Below, piece after piece: positions 20,562-33,695 of a stretch of DNA of 64,000 nucleotides (position 1 is the first letter of the stretch; each line of letters begins with the position of its first letter). The DNA comes from Monoplex corrugatus (lineage: Eukaryota > Mollusca > Gastropoda > Littorinimorpha > Ranellidae), in the NCBI GenBank assembly GCA_030674185.1, contig CM060307.1, positions 66,052,905-66,116,904 on the forward strand, in the 5' to 3' direction. The notes under the pieces were generated by a model. It ran no database searches, was not told where the DNA came from, and was given only the letters and a program-made list of their open reading frames with translations. Both the position numbers and the translations under genes were made by a program.

Positions 20562-23500
20562 AAAATCTTTTTAGACATCCTTCTGGGAACATCAGAATCA
20601 TATTGTAGATGTGGAGGGTGTCTGCCACTTCATTCGCCTGGTGCCATCCAGGTCTTCCACTGGATTTGTTCTGAAGCTGGAGCATCTAGAGTTGTAGGCA
20701 TGAATACCTGGCTGGTTGACTGGCATCTGGTCAGGTGACTAAATCAATAAGCTCACTGTTGTGTGGTGGTAAGGGTGAAAGTGAAGATAGGAGGCAGAAG
20801 AGCGTAGGTGGTAAGGCAGCCTGACAAAGAAGACCCAGGGAAGGCAGAGGTGGTGTTTCTCTCTTTATTCCGACCCAACCATTCACGACCAGACCAGAGG
20901 AGAAAGGCATACATGGCACTTGTTCTTGTTCTTGTTTTGTATTATCGTCCCAGCGTGTTCACGATTAGGGACTGTCTTGAGGATGAACCGTGTCATATAA
21001 TTAAAGAAGGAGATCGTTGTCTTGTAGTTTCCATGTCCAAGATGGGAGGGGTTTCAAGAAGTTAGAGATGAAGGTGAGTCCGGAGGTGGCTGGGGGTCTT
21101 TAGAGATATGGTCCAACTGCCGATGAGTGAGAAAGATTGGCTGCCAGGACTAGAGGTGCCCACCCATAGAGCTGTCTTGATTAGTTAGTTGAAGCAGCTG
21201 AAGAGGGTTTGCTTGCCCTGTGAAAGTGGTTGCTTAAGATCAGGCAATCGAAAAGTCAATGCTGGAAGGAGACGAAATCCTTCATACAGAGACACCTAAC
21301 TGGAGTGAACTTGGTTGTCCATGTGTTAATCCTTATCTTGGACATCAAATAAGCGATATGTGGAGGTTGGTTGGTGAAGAGAGTAGCTTTGGTTTCGCCT
21401 TGACAATCTTGAATTGGCCAGACGAGTTGCATTAATTTTGTATTCAGTCTCTCAGAGAGTCCATGTTGTCTACTTGATCTTCTGGTTAATGTCACTGATG
21501 GAGAGAGTAAGTAGAAGGTCGGGATCACTAATTTTCTTGGCTCCATCTTTCGCTGCTGTATCGGCCTTTTCATTTCCAGGAGGCCAGTATGGGAGGGAAC
21601 CCATTGATATCGAAGTTTGACGTTTTTGGTTTGAAGATGGGTAGCAGTATTTTGAATGGCATGGAGTATGTCTGGCCTGGAAGTACATTGTTCCCTAAGG
21701 AGTACATCCAGCGAAGATTTTGAGTCTATGAAGATAGTGATGGTTTCTGGAGGATTTTCTAGATGATTCAAGTAAGAAAGGGCTGTCAAAATGGCAGACA
21801 GTTCTGCTTTGAGGATGTTGGTTGGAGAGATTTTTTTTTTGAGATTGTGGCGTTTGTTGAGGCAAGGTATACTCCTGCATCGCTGTTTCCATCATCTAAA
21901 ACAGAACCGTCTGTATAGATCTGGTAGTTGTTGATGTAGGGTCCAGCAAGGAGTTCACGGACGATGTTGGTGAGGAGATGAATGTTATTTTTTTTGGAAA
22001 AGCGGGACAAATGGTCCAGGATATCTGGTGGCTCACGGTCCCAAGGTGGTACAGGATCAGTTAGTAGTTTGCTAAGGGAGTGCCTATCCTGGTTGAGAAG
22101 ATCAGCTTTAATTCGTACATCTTTGGTGGATGTCATTAGGCTATGGTGGCAGTCGACGAGTGGAGCTGAATTCCAGTCATCTGTCAGTTCGACATCAGTG
22201 GTGTTAACAACTTCAGATGAGCGGAAGATGTAGTTACAGGTAGTCCTTTTGATGCAGTGCCATAATGGAAGGATGCCAGCTTCATTGTAGACTTGTCTTT
22301 ACGGGACAGATTGAGAGAGTCCTAAAGCCAGGCAAAGAGCAGTGCATTCAACGGTGGCAAGTTGTCTTAATAAGATAATGGGTAGATCATGTAAGGCCAA
22401 GGATCCGAAAAGAAGTCGTGATCGAATTAGTCTCTGTGTGGGGAGAACATGTGTTTCTCGTAGTTGTCCCCAGGATTCTCTGCGTATGGAGCGAAGTAAG
22501 TTTAGGGCTCGTCTTCCATTTAGAATGGCATTACGAACCTGTTTAGACCAGCAGCCGTTGCTTTGAAAGATGAGGCCGAGATATTTGATGGATGTAGAAG
22601 CCTTGACTGGTGTGCCGTCTATGAAGATGTTGACTTATTTGGGAAAGCAGCTAACTGTACGTAGAACAGGCATGAAGACTGTAGCAGAGATTATGAAAGC
22701 GTTTTCCTTGAAGGAGTGCAGAACATTGTTAATTTCTCTTTGAAATATTTTGAGGGCAGACTTTTGAAGTGATCTGGATTTCTGAGGCCGTCGGATCTTG
22801 GTGGTTCGCCAGAGTGCAACATCGTCTGCACAGGCAGTTATAACAGTGTCCTGTTTTAGGTTTTGGCCTATTTGAGTGATCATAAGCGTAAATAGAAGAG
22901 GAGCTATGACCGAACCTTGAGGGACGCCCATGTCAATTGTCTTAGATGGGGTGGTGATGTCTTTCCAACGAACAGCCATGGTTCTGTTGGTGAGAAAGGA
23001 GCTGATGAATCGAAATAGATTTGACGATTTGATTTGCTTCCTTAAGATGATGGAGGAGTTTGGCATGCCAAACAGTATCGAAAGCTTTGGCAATGTCAAG
23101 GAAGCAGGAAAGCATGACTGTTACTTGGCTAGGGCTTTTCAGATGTGTTCTCCAAGTCGAACTAGATGGTCATTGATGCTACGTCCTTTTCGAAACCCAG
23201 CCTGGGAAGTAGGGAGTGGACCTTTCTTGTCAATAAAGTATCGAAGTCGACCTTGAATGATGCGTTCATACACCATACCAAGATGTGAGATAAGAGAGAT
23301 AAGTCTGTAGTTGTTGGTTTGACTTCGAGGCTTGTTGACTTTCGGAACTGGGATGATAATGGCCTCTTTCCGGGACTGAGGAATGGTTCCTTCTTTCCAG
23401 CATTTGTTAAAAAAAAAAGGCTAAGATTGTTTTCAGGCTGTTGTTGTTCCTGAGGAAGATGGCTACTTAGGCTGGCACAGGCAAAGTGATGAAGAAAGGC

Positions 23501-26500
23501 TTCAGCTTTCTCCTGAGGAGTGTTAAGACCTGACCGTCCATGGATAGTATGTTTTTTTGAGGTGGATTATAGCTTCTCTTTTAGAGTTTCAGATGTTTCC
23601 ACGTTGTTTGAAGATCTCCACTGCAAGTGTTAGCCTTGTCAGTCCAGTAGTGAAGTCTAGCTTTAGCAATGATCTTCTTACTGGATATGTTTGCTTCTTT
23701 CATGGAGTTGTAGCCGGACTGTATTTCATCGAAGGTAGCTCTAGTTTTCCTCAGTCATATGTACTGTCGATATGCACGGTGTTTCTTTTGGACGGCTAAT
23801 TTACAGGCAGGGGTCCTTAGGGGTTTCAGCGTTGTTGAGATGGCCTTTTCTTCAACGGAATTGAATCTTTTGCAGCGTTGTAGACATGGTTTGTGATCTG
23901 GGCGTTTAGGTCATCAATTGATTGGTTGAGATCTAGGAAAACCTCTGTGGATAATATGGATTGAAATCGGATCTGGTCAACTTTCTCCAGATTGGAGTGT
24001 CTTAATATAGGAGGATGCGTGGTATGGAGTAAGTTGAACAACAACCTCAATTGGAAGATAATCTGAAGACAAGGGATCTTCAAGTAAATTCCAGGAAACC
24101 AGACCACCAAGGTTGGCCAATGTGAAGGAGAGATCGATAGCAGAAGTGGAGTGGCCAGCAATATCAGGAATCCTGGTGGGGCTTCCACAATTTAGTAGGA
24201 CAACATCAGCATTCTGAATCTGTTCTCCAATAGCAGGGGAAGAGCCAGTATAGTTATTTTCCCAAAGTGCATCGCGACTGTTGAAATCACCGACAATGAG
24301 CCAATTGTCAGGAAAGTTAGTGAGCCAGTTAAAGTCAGCAGTGCGCTTTGGGTTGTAGTGGTTGAGGATGTGAAGATCTTGTCCTGGAGCTGTTTGTAGC
24401 GTTGTGACAACTCCATATCCCGCTGGTAAACTTGAAGCAGGCAAGGTGCCTTTCTCGCAGATAGTCCTTCAAGGACATAGGTGGCTGCCTGAATTGCTCC
24501 AGTTTCATCATGAACCTTAAGTGGTGGATAATGATAGCCAGGAAGCTTAGGGAGATGGCAAGCAGACCTAGTGAGAGACTGCAGGGCAAGGACTTCATAT
24601 GTATTGATGGAGACATTTTGTAGAAGCAGATCCAAGGCTGATGATATTGCCCGACAGTTCCACTGGAGAATTCTAATAGCCATGACGTGTGGAGTTAGGA
24701 ATGTCTGAAGAAGTGCTACGAAGCCTTCGATCAAGGAGAGAACTATCGCAAGAAGGTTTTTTTGGGTATCGCGGGAAGAATTGTTGGGTGTGGGTCATCT
24801 ATAACAGGAAGGTGGATTGGGGATGGATATGAAGAATTGTTTCTCTACTTAGAAGTCGCACACACACAACAAGGAAGGAGAGTGACGAGAAGAAATTGGA
24901 CTGACTCATGAGAACATGTCTCATGTGAGTTCATAGATTATTCTCCGTATTTATTTAAGCAGTCAACTTCAGCATAAACGTGATTCACATTCCAACTGTC
25001 CTGGGTCCTAATATTCCTAAAATCCTAAGATGCACTACGAATCATCAGAACTTGCATATCACTAGAATGCTGAACACTTTCTTATGTCCTACTCTATTCT
25101 TTGCTTTGTGGAAAATCAAACTATACTACCTATTCTATCCCTACCCTAACTAAAGTATAAAATGAGACGTGGGATTACATACCTCTAAGATAGGTTGGAA
25201 GGTCTCTAGCTGGGTGGTAATCGAATGGGTCTATTCTATAGTGATTGACTTTTTGGCTTTTATACAGTGCGTTTCTGTTGTTTCTGTCACAAAACTTTCC
25301 CATCTGTCTTTCATTGGACATCGAAATTTGAATAACTAACCTGTCTTTCATTGGACATCGAAATTTGAATAACCAAGCAATCTTTGGCACCTGGCGGCCC
25401 TGGCTGTTATTCAACTTTCTGGACTTTTCGCTTGGACGTTGGTATTTGCTGAAACCTTTTGTGTACTAGATAATCTACCCTCTATAGTTGGATAAGACCA
25501 ATGTGAGCGTTAGATCCTGCTCTGTGGAAAATGTTGAGTAACCAGTTAATTCATGGATGGCGTGCTCTTCATTACGCAAACCTTACGTACGGTGTAACGA
25601 TACGGTCTGAGGGTGACTAGGTCGGTGGAAAATGTTGAGTAACCAGTCTAATCATGGATGGTGTGATCATTACGCAAATCTTACTTACCCGTCTAACAAT
25701 ATGGTCTGAGGGGGACTCTGTGAATAGAACCATGGGATCTGCTTTTGCAAATTGAGGTTTAAGACCTTCGAACAGTAGTTTTGATGACTTCAGCGACATG
25801 AAGTATATAGACTGGTCTTTTGTCTGGTTTTCTGACCTTGGTTTGGCAGTGGGGGATGGTCGGATGGATGTAGTTTGATAGTCATTATGGTTGGAGATCT
25901 TTGGTTTATGACTGTTGACGTTAATAGATTTCCGTCCTTTGGTAGATTTTTGTTGAGATGGAAGGGCGAGTGGACAATCCTTCGTTGTCTTTTGGCTTGG
26001 TGCTTACTTGAAGGAGTGCGAGTAGTAGAGTCAGAGCAAGGCTGTGAAGAATGTATCGCTACTTGATCGTTTGACACGGTGTTAGTCTTGCGATCAAGAG
26101 ATGTTTTAGGACTTGGTTCAGGTGCAACTGATGTACACTGTTGTCTCAATCTGCCTGAGGGAATGTTGAAATTCCAGTCCATGTCTTCCGCATCTTTTTT
26201 TGTCAATGTACCATTTCATTCTAGCCATGTGGAGGGCCTCTCCAAAGGGAACGAACTTGGTGTTTTTTCAATTCATGTGCAAGCCTCTGGATCTTGATTT
26301 CAGGGCATCTGGAGTCGGAAGCAGCATGCGAACCACAGCAGTTAACAGAGAAGAGATGTTGACTTTCACAGCTGTTGGTCGCATGGGATTTCCCACATTT
26401 TGCACATCGGGATGTTCGTCGTCGACACTCCGATTTGCTGTGGTCCAGTGTTTGGCATTTGGTGCATCGTCGGATGGGAGGAATGAAAGCTGACACACTG

Positions 26501-28035
26501 TGTAAAGAGTAGCCGAGTTTCACAGTGTCAGGTAGGCTGTCGCGTCTAAAGGCAACCTAACCAAGCCAGTGGGAGTGCCATTTTTAGTATTCAATCGTTG
26601 AATTGACTTCACGAAGAGGCCTTGGGCTTCTAGGTCGTCTCGAAGCAGTGTGTTGGCATTGTCCTCCATGGGCACTTCTTTGATGACGCCGATTACGATG
26701 TTTACCGGGATTCTGGTGCGGATCTCAATTGAATTACTGGGTGCTCCCGGTAGTGTAGTCAGCATGAGAAATTTACCTTGCTGTTGTGCTGAGGTGCATC
26801 CAACCAACCATTCACCACTGGATATGGGCTGGATGGACAGAACAGTGCCGACAGCATTTTTGAGCAGTTGTGCCTGCTGCCAGGATCCTAGTTTGGCGAA
26901 ATATCACCGGAAACTTGGAGAGCTCTGGTTTTGGAGCTGGTGCAGGCCTTGGCTTGGGTGGATTGAACAACTTGGTGGGAAGATCTTTGCCCATTTTCTT
27001 GGCAGTCGCTGCGTAGCTTGGTTTAGTTCTGCCTGGTGACTGGAGGAGCGGGAGACAAATCCGCATTGTCATTGTCATGGGTTGTAGGCGTTTCCTGGTC
27101 TGCCGCAGAGTTATCAGGGGAAGGTTCAGCCTCATCCCCAACATCAGAGTTGATGACAGTGTCCAGTGGTCAGTGTCTGGTGTGTCGAGAAGGACCGCTT
27201 CTTGTCACATACAAAGACTGGTGAAGGACAAGATCGCTTCTTTCCGTGAATTGGTACGGGTACGAAGAGTTCGTCTTCTTCGCTACTACTCTCAGAAAGA
27301 GTGTGAACTTGGACGAGTTCCTTGAGCGTTTGATCAGAAAGATCTGAAATAGTCATATCTACGTCCTGATCGCTTTTTCCACAGGAACAGGAGCAGCTGC
27401 AGCGTCAGACTTGGTGCTGAAGTAGTCGAGATCAGATGGCGTAATCTATGACGTATGATGTGTCGATGGGCCGCTATGCGTGCATGATGTTACATGGCAC
27501 TCACACTCAATCGCTTATATTCTCCGCATGTGAACCGCATTGACGGCACCGCGAGCCCGCAGGCGAATCGACTCTTTGGGGCCCCTTAGGGGCCAGATTT
27601 GTGTTTCTTCGTGCAAGCTCAGCGGTGATTCATCAGAAAATTCTACGCAGCACACATGTTGTGAGCTTTCTTTCAAGGGTTTTGGTTACAGACCAGGTCT
27701 GGCACTGATACATAAATGTGGATACAAAGATCCTACGGATTTTTTTCCATAGGGATACTTGGGTGTTTTATCAGGTAACAGTCTTTAACCTGCATGAATG
27801 TAGGTGGCCAACAGAGGCTATGAGCCGGTGAATAGCCAGTCTGTGTTATTGTTCATATCTGTGTCTGAGCGTCAAACTGCATTGCTGGCCATTCTTCCTC
27901 TTCTTTCGTTACTATTTGAAATCCCTGCGTTTGAAGGAAGTATCAAAATGTAGTGAGCTTTGTATTAGTCTTCAGTTTCAATAAAAAAAAAAATACTTTG
28001 CATGTTCACGTTTGCATTGTTTTCCCGAAACCCCT
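20562..28035 (-). mobile_element. Insertion containing an RNase H-bearing non-LTR retrotransposon with a CCHC ORF1
   Basis: Comparison with the paralogous intron places an insertion of about 7.5 kb between GAAACTGGAAATATACTTGAA (ends 20561) and CCCCAGCTTATTC (from about 28036). Minus-strand order: ORF1-like frames from 27356 with three CCHC knuckles at 26465-26300 (CTKCQTLDHSKSEC, CAKCGKSHATNSC and a third NCCGSHAASDSRC); APE endonuclease at 24734-23980 (LQWNCRA, VGDFNSRD, SAIDLSF, SSDYLPI); RT at about 23250-22635 (GVPQGSVIAPLLF, ACADDVALW); RNase H at 22136-21256 (IYTDGSV, FIDSKSS, WVPSHTG). This architecture is that of I-group LINEs. Many frameshifts make it non-functional. The exact LINE termini inside the insertion are not resolved. 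Confidence 0.75.
25300..25700. repeat. Short duplications within the RNase H LINE
   Basis: CCTGTCTTTCATTGGACATC repeats twice with a spacing of about 39 bp at 25302-25375. A segment of about 100 bp starting GTGGAAAATGTTGAGTAACC occurs twice at 25525-25710. They lie between the ORF1 and endonuclease parts. Confidence 0.6.
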
Positions 28036-28084
28036 CCCTCCCCCAGCTTATTCTTTTTCTGTGGATATGGTACGCATAACTGAG

Positions 28085-28088
28085 TGTT

Positions 28089-28141
<53 letters not shown>

Positions 28142-28175
28142 TGGAGTGAGTGTTAGGTGTGTGTGTGTGTGGATT
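28085..28175. repeat. (GT)n microsatellite in SPR pseudogene intron 1
   Basis: Alternating GT of about 50 bp plus satellites. The paralogous run in the intact copy at 37707-37860 is about twice as long. Confidence 0.8.
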
Positions 28176-28204
28176 GTTAGGGTTCATGATCATCATACTT
28201 TTAA

Positions 28205-28390
<186 letters not shown>

Positions 28391-28758
28391 TGATATGTCT
28401 GATATTGTCAGGCGTGACTGTGAAGATGAATCTGTTCGCAACTGGGCAGTGAGTGAGTAAACAAAAAGATTTTTTTTCTCAAAATGAGGGGAAAAAAGGA
28501 AACAAAATGAAAAAGAAACTAGGAGTAGGACTTAGAGAAAATGAGAACAAACAAACAAACAAAAATGCTCATGGGAGAGGGTATAATGCGTACTTAATGT
28601 TGTCATCTAGGCCTTCAGTTTAAAATAAGAGCAACGATTCCTTTCCAGTCTGCAGGTAAAAAGGTGTTTCACATCCAATGTGTCCCCAAACAGATCCCCC
28701 CAAGCCCCCTTCTCCTTCCCCCAAATAATTTCATTGAATTTTAGATGGACTGGAAACT

Positions 28759-28875
28759 GACATCTGAACCTTCCTTGACTTCCGTTTGTTTTGCAGCTGT
28801 TACATTCCCATTGGTTTTATTTGCTCATGTGAAAGTTGTAAACTTATGATGTCATCTGTGCCGTCTTTTTGAGTA
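28759..28875. repeat. 117-bp direct repeat, left copy
   Basis: Starts GACATCTGAACCTTCCTTGA and ends CGTCTTTTTGAGTA. An equal-length copy with one mismatch seen lies at 30358-30474, on the other side of a LINE insertion. The intact SPR segment has one copy only, near 38463-38571. Confidence 0.85.
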
Positions 28876-30357
28876 GTAGGCCTCCCTCGGTCAAGGCTGA
28901 CCATGGACAAAGTACATCCGTTCTAATGTCTAGATGGGCTGTCTGATTGGTCCAAGCAGCGTCGCCTGTGGCTGTAGAGACCAATGCGAGAGAGGCAGTC
29001 TCTGTCGCAGTGGTCGCATGTGTATGCTGATGCTGGTCTGTTGCCTGTCATCCCTTTTCTGCGGACTCGCTTTTCTGCTGCAGCAGCTGACAGTTTGTCC
29101 TCATCAATTCGCAGCTGTTTCATGAGAGTGGTTCTCCAGCTGTTGCGGTCGTCTGCGAGGTCCTCCCAGGACTCAGTGTTGATTTCAAGCGCCTTCATGT
29201 CACGTTTGCAAACGTCTTTGTATCTCAGTTGTAGGCGGCCAGTGTTTCTCTGCCCTGTGGCAAGCTCACCATAAAGGATGTCTTTTGGGATGCGACCATC
29301 TTCCATGCGGCGAACGTGGCCCAACCAGCGCAGCCGACGCTGTCTCAGCATGGTATGCATGGTTGGGAGGCCAGCACGGGTCAGGATTTCGGTGTTGATC
29401 ACCTTGTCTTGCCAGGAAATGCCGAGTATGCGCCATAGGCTTCTCAGGTGGAAGATATTGATCCTTTTCTCCTGATGAGCATGCGTGGTCCACACCTCGC
29501 TGCCATACAGCAAGGTGCTGAGGACACAGGCGTTGTATACAGCCATATTTGTCTTCTTGGTCAGCTTCGGGTTTGTCCACACCCTTTGTGTGAGGCGGGC
29601 TAGTGTTGTGGCTGCCTTCCCGATCCTCTTGTCAATCTCTGTGTCAAGGGAGAGGTTATCGGTGATGGTGGACCCAAGATATGTAAATTGGTGGATGGCT
29701 TCAAGCTCGTAGTCATCAGTGGTGATGGCTGGTGGAGATGGCGTGTCTTGGCCCAGGACGTTTGTCTTCTTAAGACTGATGGTCAGACCTTGCAGGCCTG
29801 GGAGAAGCGGTCCATTAGTGACTGCAAGTCCAGCTGAGTATGGGTCACAACAGCAGCATCGTCAGCAAATAGCATGTCTCTGATGAGGCTTCACGGACCT
29901 TTGTCCTTGCTCTGAAGCGGGCGAGGTTGAAGAGCCTGCCATCTGATCTGATCCGCAGGTGGATCCCTTCTTGTACTGTGCTGAACGCATGCCTCATGAG
30001 GAGAGCAAAGACGATTCCAAAGAGGGTTGGGGCCAGGACGCAGCCTTGTTTCACACCGCTGTGTATGTCGAAGGGCTTGGAGAGGTTTCCGTTGAACTGC
30101 ACCATCCCTTTCATGTTGGAGTGGAAGGACTCAATTAAGCTGTGCAGTTTGGGGGGGGGGGGGGGGGGGGGGCAGCCGATTTTTCGGAGAGCCCTGAAAA
30201 GGCCATCTCTGCTGGTTAGGTCAAAGGCCTTGGTGAGGTCAATGAATGCCACATACAGGGGCATCCGCTGCTCTCTGCACTTCTAGATTTGGCGAAGGGA
30301 AAAGACGATGTCTACCGTGGATCTCTCTGCTCGAAAACCACACTGTGATTCCGGGTA
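28876..30357 (-). mobile_element. 5'-truncated LINE with C-terminal zinc finger, flanked by 117-bp repeats
   Basis: The minus strand encodes RT parts: LYVAFIDLTKAFDLTSRDGL, GVKQGCVLAPTLFGIVFALL, then MAVYNACVLSTLLYGSEVWT, RQRRLRWLGHVRRMEDGRIP and a terminal zinc-finger-like CDHCDRDCLSRIGLYSHRRRC (20 residues or so). The order matches the 3' half of APE-type LINE ORF2; the endonuclease and the start of RT are absent. Frame breaks occur between 30264 and 29582. A G22 run at 30151-30172 lies inside the RT segment. Confidence 0.8.
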
Positions 30358-30474
30358 GACATCTGAACCTTCCTTGACTTCCATTTGTTTTGCAGCTGTT
30401 ACATTCCCATTGGTTTTATTTGCTCATGTGAAAGTTGTAAACTTATGATGTCATCTGTGCCGTCTTTTTGAGTA
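30358..30474. repeat. 117-bp direct repeat, right copy
   Basis: Near-identical to 28759-28875. The single difference noticed is CCATTT here versus CCGTTT on the left. After it the sequence resumes in register with the intact SPR segment (CACAGAGTA). Confidence 0.85.
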
Positions 30475-30744
30475 CACAGAGTATAAGACAGGGCTCACAC
30501 ATTTCAGGGTTAATTGTGTAGTAACTGTCATAGTGACATGCTCTCTTCTGTGCTATTCATTTTCGCCAAAGCCAAAATAAGTTTTTGTTTTTTGCAGTTC
30601 TCATCTGCAACATTGATGAGACTGCATAAGGCAACTGTAAATTGTAACTGGAATTAAAACTGATTAAAGAGAAGATGATGGCACTTGGATATTTTCCATA
30701 TGTGCTCCACCTAGATCTACCATTAGGCCTATAAGACATCCAAA

Positions 30745-31009
30745 ACAAGTGTGGCTGCCCGTGTTCAAGCAAACAGGAACCAGAAAACAAAACAAAACAA
30801 AACAAAAACAAACAAACAAAAACGAAAAAAGAATCAGAATGTGTACTTACATGTAGTACAGCCAGACGAGGCAGGCGCAAATTTTACAAAGGTCATTTGG
30901 CCAAAAACTTGAGCCTGTTGTGTCTGGTTGTATTGAATATGCAAATGGCGAGTTGGCCGAAAATTTGAGCCTGTCTTGTCAGGTTGTATTAAATACGCGT
31001 TCTGAGCCT

Positions 31010-31042
<33 letters not shown>

Positions 31043-31060
31043 CGTTTTTTCATCTGGTGT
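30745..31060. mobile_element. Family K element, copy 2
   Basis: CATCCAAAACAAGTGTGGCT at the left end matches 5715. GGTCATTTGGCCAAAAACTT and GAGTTGGCCGAAAATTTGAG are two arm-like repeats, followed by TTGTATTAAATACGCGTTCT and a T32 run (31011-31042). The paralogous position near 38825 lacks it. Confidence 0.5.
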
Positions 31061-31061
31061 C

Positions 31062-31270
31062 AGTTATAAGATCTGGGTTCAGTTTTGCCTGGGTAGCAGC
31101 AGTGGGTAGAGTGACCTGCCTGGCCAGGACAGCTAGTGCTTGAACCCACATAAGATCAAATACAGATGTTAAAGATCCTGTCAGTCATGTCAGTGTTCAC
31201 TTACAGAAACACGGAAATACTCAGCATGCACATCCTTTAAAAGGCCTTTGACTATCTACATGACAGAGTA
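31062..31270 (+). mobile_element. S3-like SINE remnant (SPR copy 1)
   Basis: Box-B-like CTGGGTTCAGTTTTGCC is followed by a body ending CTTACAGAAACACGGAAATA..CAGCATGCACA, related to the 3' part of S3 at 11830-11880. It is present at the paralogous position 38880-39110, so it predates the duplication. Confidence 0.45.
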
Positions 31271-31345
31271 ACCCACTGAAGATGAGGTATGTAGAATGTA
31301 TAATAACATATAACACCTGCACAATATGGGTCAGACAGTCAGAGC

Positions 31346-31346
<1 letters not shown>

Positions 31347-31434
<88 letters not shown>

Positions 31435-31443
31435 TTATATATA

Positions 31444-31485
<42 letters not shown>
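31347..31485. repeat. Compound (AC)n(AT)n microsatellite
   Basis: About 70 bp of AC followed by about 65 bp of AT. The paralogous site (39345-39385) has only an AT run. Confidence 0.9.
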
Positions 31486-31491
<6 letters not shown>

Positions 31492-32135
31492 CTTTGTATC
31501 TGAGAACACACTGCTTGGGACTCAAACAACAACAACAACAAACCTAAAAGGCATGAAAAAAATCTGGGAGACTCTTTACACTCGTGCAAACTACTTTGTG
31601 TTGGCAAAGTCCTGATGAAAACTTGATATATACATGTATGTATAATACGAAACATTAGCTGACATAGGATGGGACGTCAGTAACATATTTTGGAGAAATA
31701 TTCTTGTGATTGTTTAATGTATTGACTCTTGGGTGTTTGAAGAAAGACTCAAAAGTACTAATAGATTTTTAAGGGCAAATATAGTCTGCATGTAACATTA
31801 CTTTCATGTTGGATTTTTTACTCTGTTTCTGACAGATATCAAAGCAGAGAAACAATTGCTGAACTGTGATACAAGCGTTGCCAAGCTGATCCAGTTTCTG
31901 GAGAAGAACACCTTTGAGAATGGAGTCCATGTTGATTATTATGATGAACTTTAAAGTCTGACCATGGTTGTTTTCAAACAATAGAAATTGCGAGTAAATT
32001 TACATTGACTATATGTCACATGAGAGTAAAGGAAAATGGGATACTTTTCGTGATTCTTCCTTATTTCACAAGCAATGGCTTTTGTTTTCATCGGCCATTC
32101 TTTAGTGTAATTTTGTATGATGGTGTGGTCAGATC

Positions 32136-32141
32136 AATAAA
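32136..32141 (+). promoter_or_regulatory. Polyadenylation signal AATAAA of the SPR pseudogene
   Basis: AATAAA in AGATCAATAAAAACC lies about 180 nt past the stop at 31954. The intact copy reads AGATCAATATGTG at the same place, followed by a GATA microsatellite. Confidence 0.55.
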
Positions 32142-32904
32142 AACCTGTATATGTTTGTCTTTGACATTCTTGAATTGTGTATATGTTTATTGTTGACATG
32201 AACATTATTATCAGTTGTTCCATAGCATTTTTATTTCAGCATTCTATGTGTGATCGTATTGTAATAATAACCCAGTTCTAGATAGATCAGTGACATGTAA
32301 GTGAATAGTTATAGCAATGTCTGCGGTGTGTTTACTGAATCTATTTTGTGTATTTCAGTATAATTGAAAATTTATTTTAGGCCTCTTTGTAATCAGTATG
32401 TTATAGAAAAATCCATATACATCAGTACCATTCCATTTATTGGTTAGTTGTCTGATGGCTGTTTCTTTCTTTCTTTTTTTTCTTTTCTTTTTTCATTGTT
32501 CCTAATATTAATCTTTTTTACAATTTTGGATCAAGTGCACATATATTCACCCATGCATGCGCAAATGTTCTTTTTTCCCTTCCTTTTTTCTTTCTTTTCT
32601 TTTTTTTTTTAAAGAAAAGGCTGAATTAAATGAAACTTTTGCTGCCACTTTGTACTGGAACGTATGAGTCATTACATTGAACAATAAAACACAATGTACC
32701 AGAAAATCAAACAACAAAACTTCATTAATTTGTGCAGGCCAGCAGCTATGACTGAACAGTGTGTGCACGCTGTTTATGTATACATACATGTCCCTCTTAA
32801 ATATGTGCACACACATACACATATTTTCAATTCAAAGTTAAAAGCACTATAAATATTTAATTTGTGAAACTTGAAAATTGACACTTGAGACAAGCAGTTT
32901 CAAC

Positions 32905-33571
32905 GAGTACATCTCGATACGTCCCAGGCTCGATGCGTCCCAGGTTCGATACGTCCAAGGTTCGACGCGTCCCAGGTTCGATACGTCCCAGGTTCGACAC
33001 GTCCCAGGTTCGATACGTCCCAGGTTCGACGCGTCCCAGGTTCGATACTTCCCAGGTTGATGCGCGCGCGCGCGCACGCACGCGTGTGTGTGGTTGTGGT
33101 TGTGCGCGCGCACGTGTGCATGTGTGTACGTGTTGTGCAGCTGTGTCTATGTGTGTGTTTGCGCGCGTGTGTGTGTATGTGTTGCGCGTGTGTGTGTATG
33201 TGTGTGCGCGCGCGCGCGCGTGTATGTGCGTGGTTGTGCGCTCGTGCGTGTGTGCATGTACGTAAGTGTTGTGCGGGTATTGTATGTGCGTGCGTGCGTG
33301 ATTGTGCGCCTGCGTGAGTGTATGTGTGTATGTGTTGCGCGCGTATGCGTGTATGTTTTTGTGTGTATGTGTGTGTGCGTGTATGTGTGTGTGCGCGCGC
33401 ACACAACCACACACACACGCGTGCACACACACATACACACTCACGCGCGTGCGTGCATACATACACACAAACATACGCGCACGCGCAGAACACATACACG
33501 CGCGCACGTGCGCACACAGACACATACACACAGCCTCACAACACATACACATACGCACGCGCGCACAACCA

Positions 33572-33603
<32 letters not shown>

Positions 33604-33695
33604 TCGACCTGGGACGCGTCGAACCTGGGACGTATCGAATCTGGGACGCGTCGAACCTGGGACGCGTCGAACCTGGGACGTATCGAGATGTCCCC
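32905..33695. mobile_element. Foldback element with arms of 16-bp tandem repeats
   Basis: The left arm (32915-33058) is nine tandem 16-bp units, consensus CGAYRCGTCCCAGGTT. The right arm (about 33605-33685) is five units in inverted orientation (AACCTGGGACGYRTCG). Terminal ACATCT/AGATGT are complementary. The interior of about 545 bp is almost entirely alternating purine-pyrimidine, GT/GC-rich on the left and AC/GC-rich on the right, so the whole element is one imperfect palindrome. The 8-bp direct repeat GTTTCAAC flanks it (32897-32904, 33696-33703). The paralogous segment near 50001-50020 is empty. There is no coding capacity, so it must be mobilised in trans if at all. The 8-bp duplication fits hAT-like or classical foldback elements; that assignment is inference. 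Confidence 0.85.

Noticed and set aside
23557..23799. Plus-strand frames within 20.6-27.5 kb
   Set aside because: They are antisense to the RNase H LINE, whose motifs are on the minus strand.
31282..31655. His/Thr or Cys/Val dipeptide frames over CA/TG runs (here and at many similar sites)
   Set aside because: Pure microsatellite translations.
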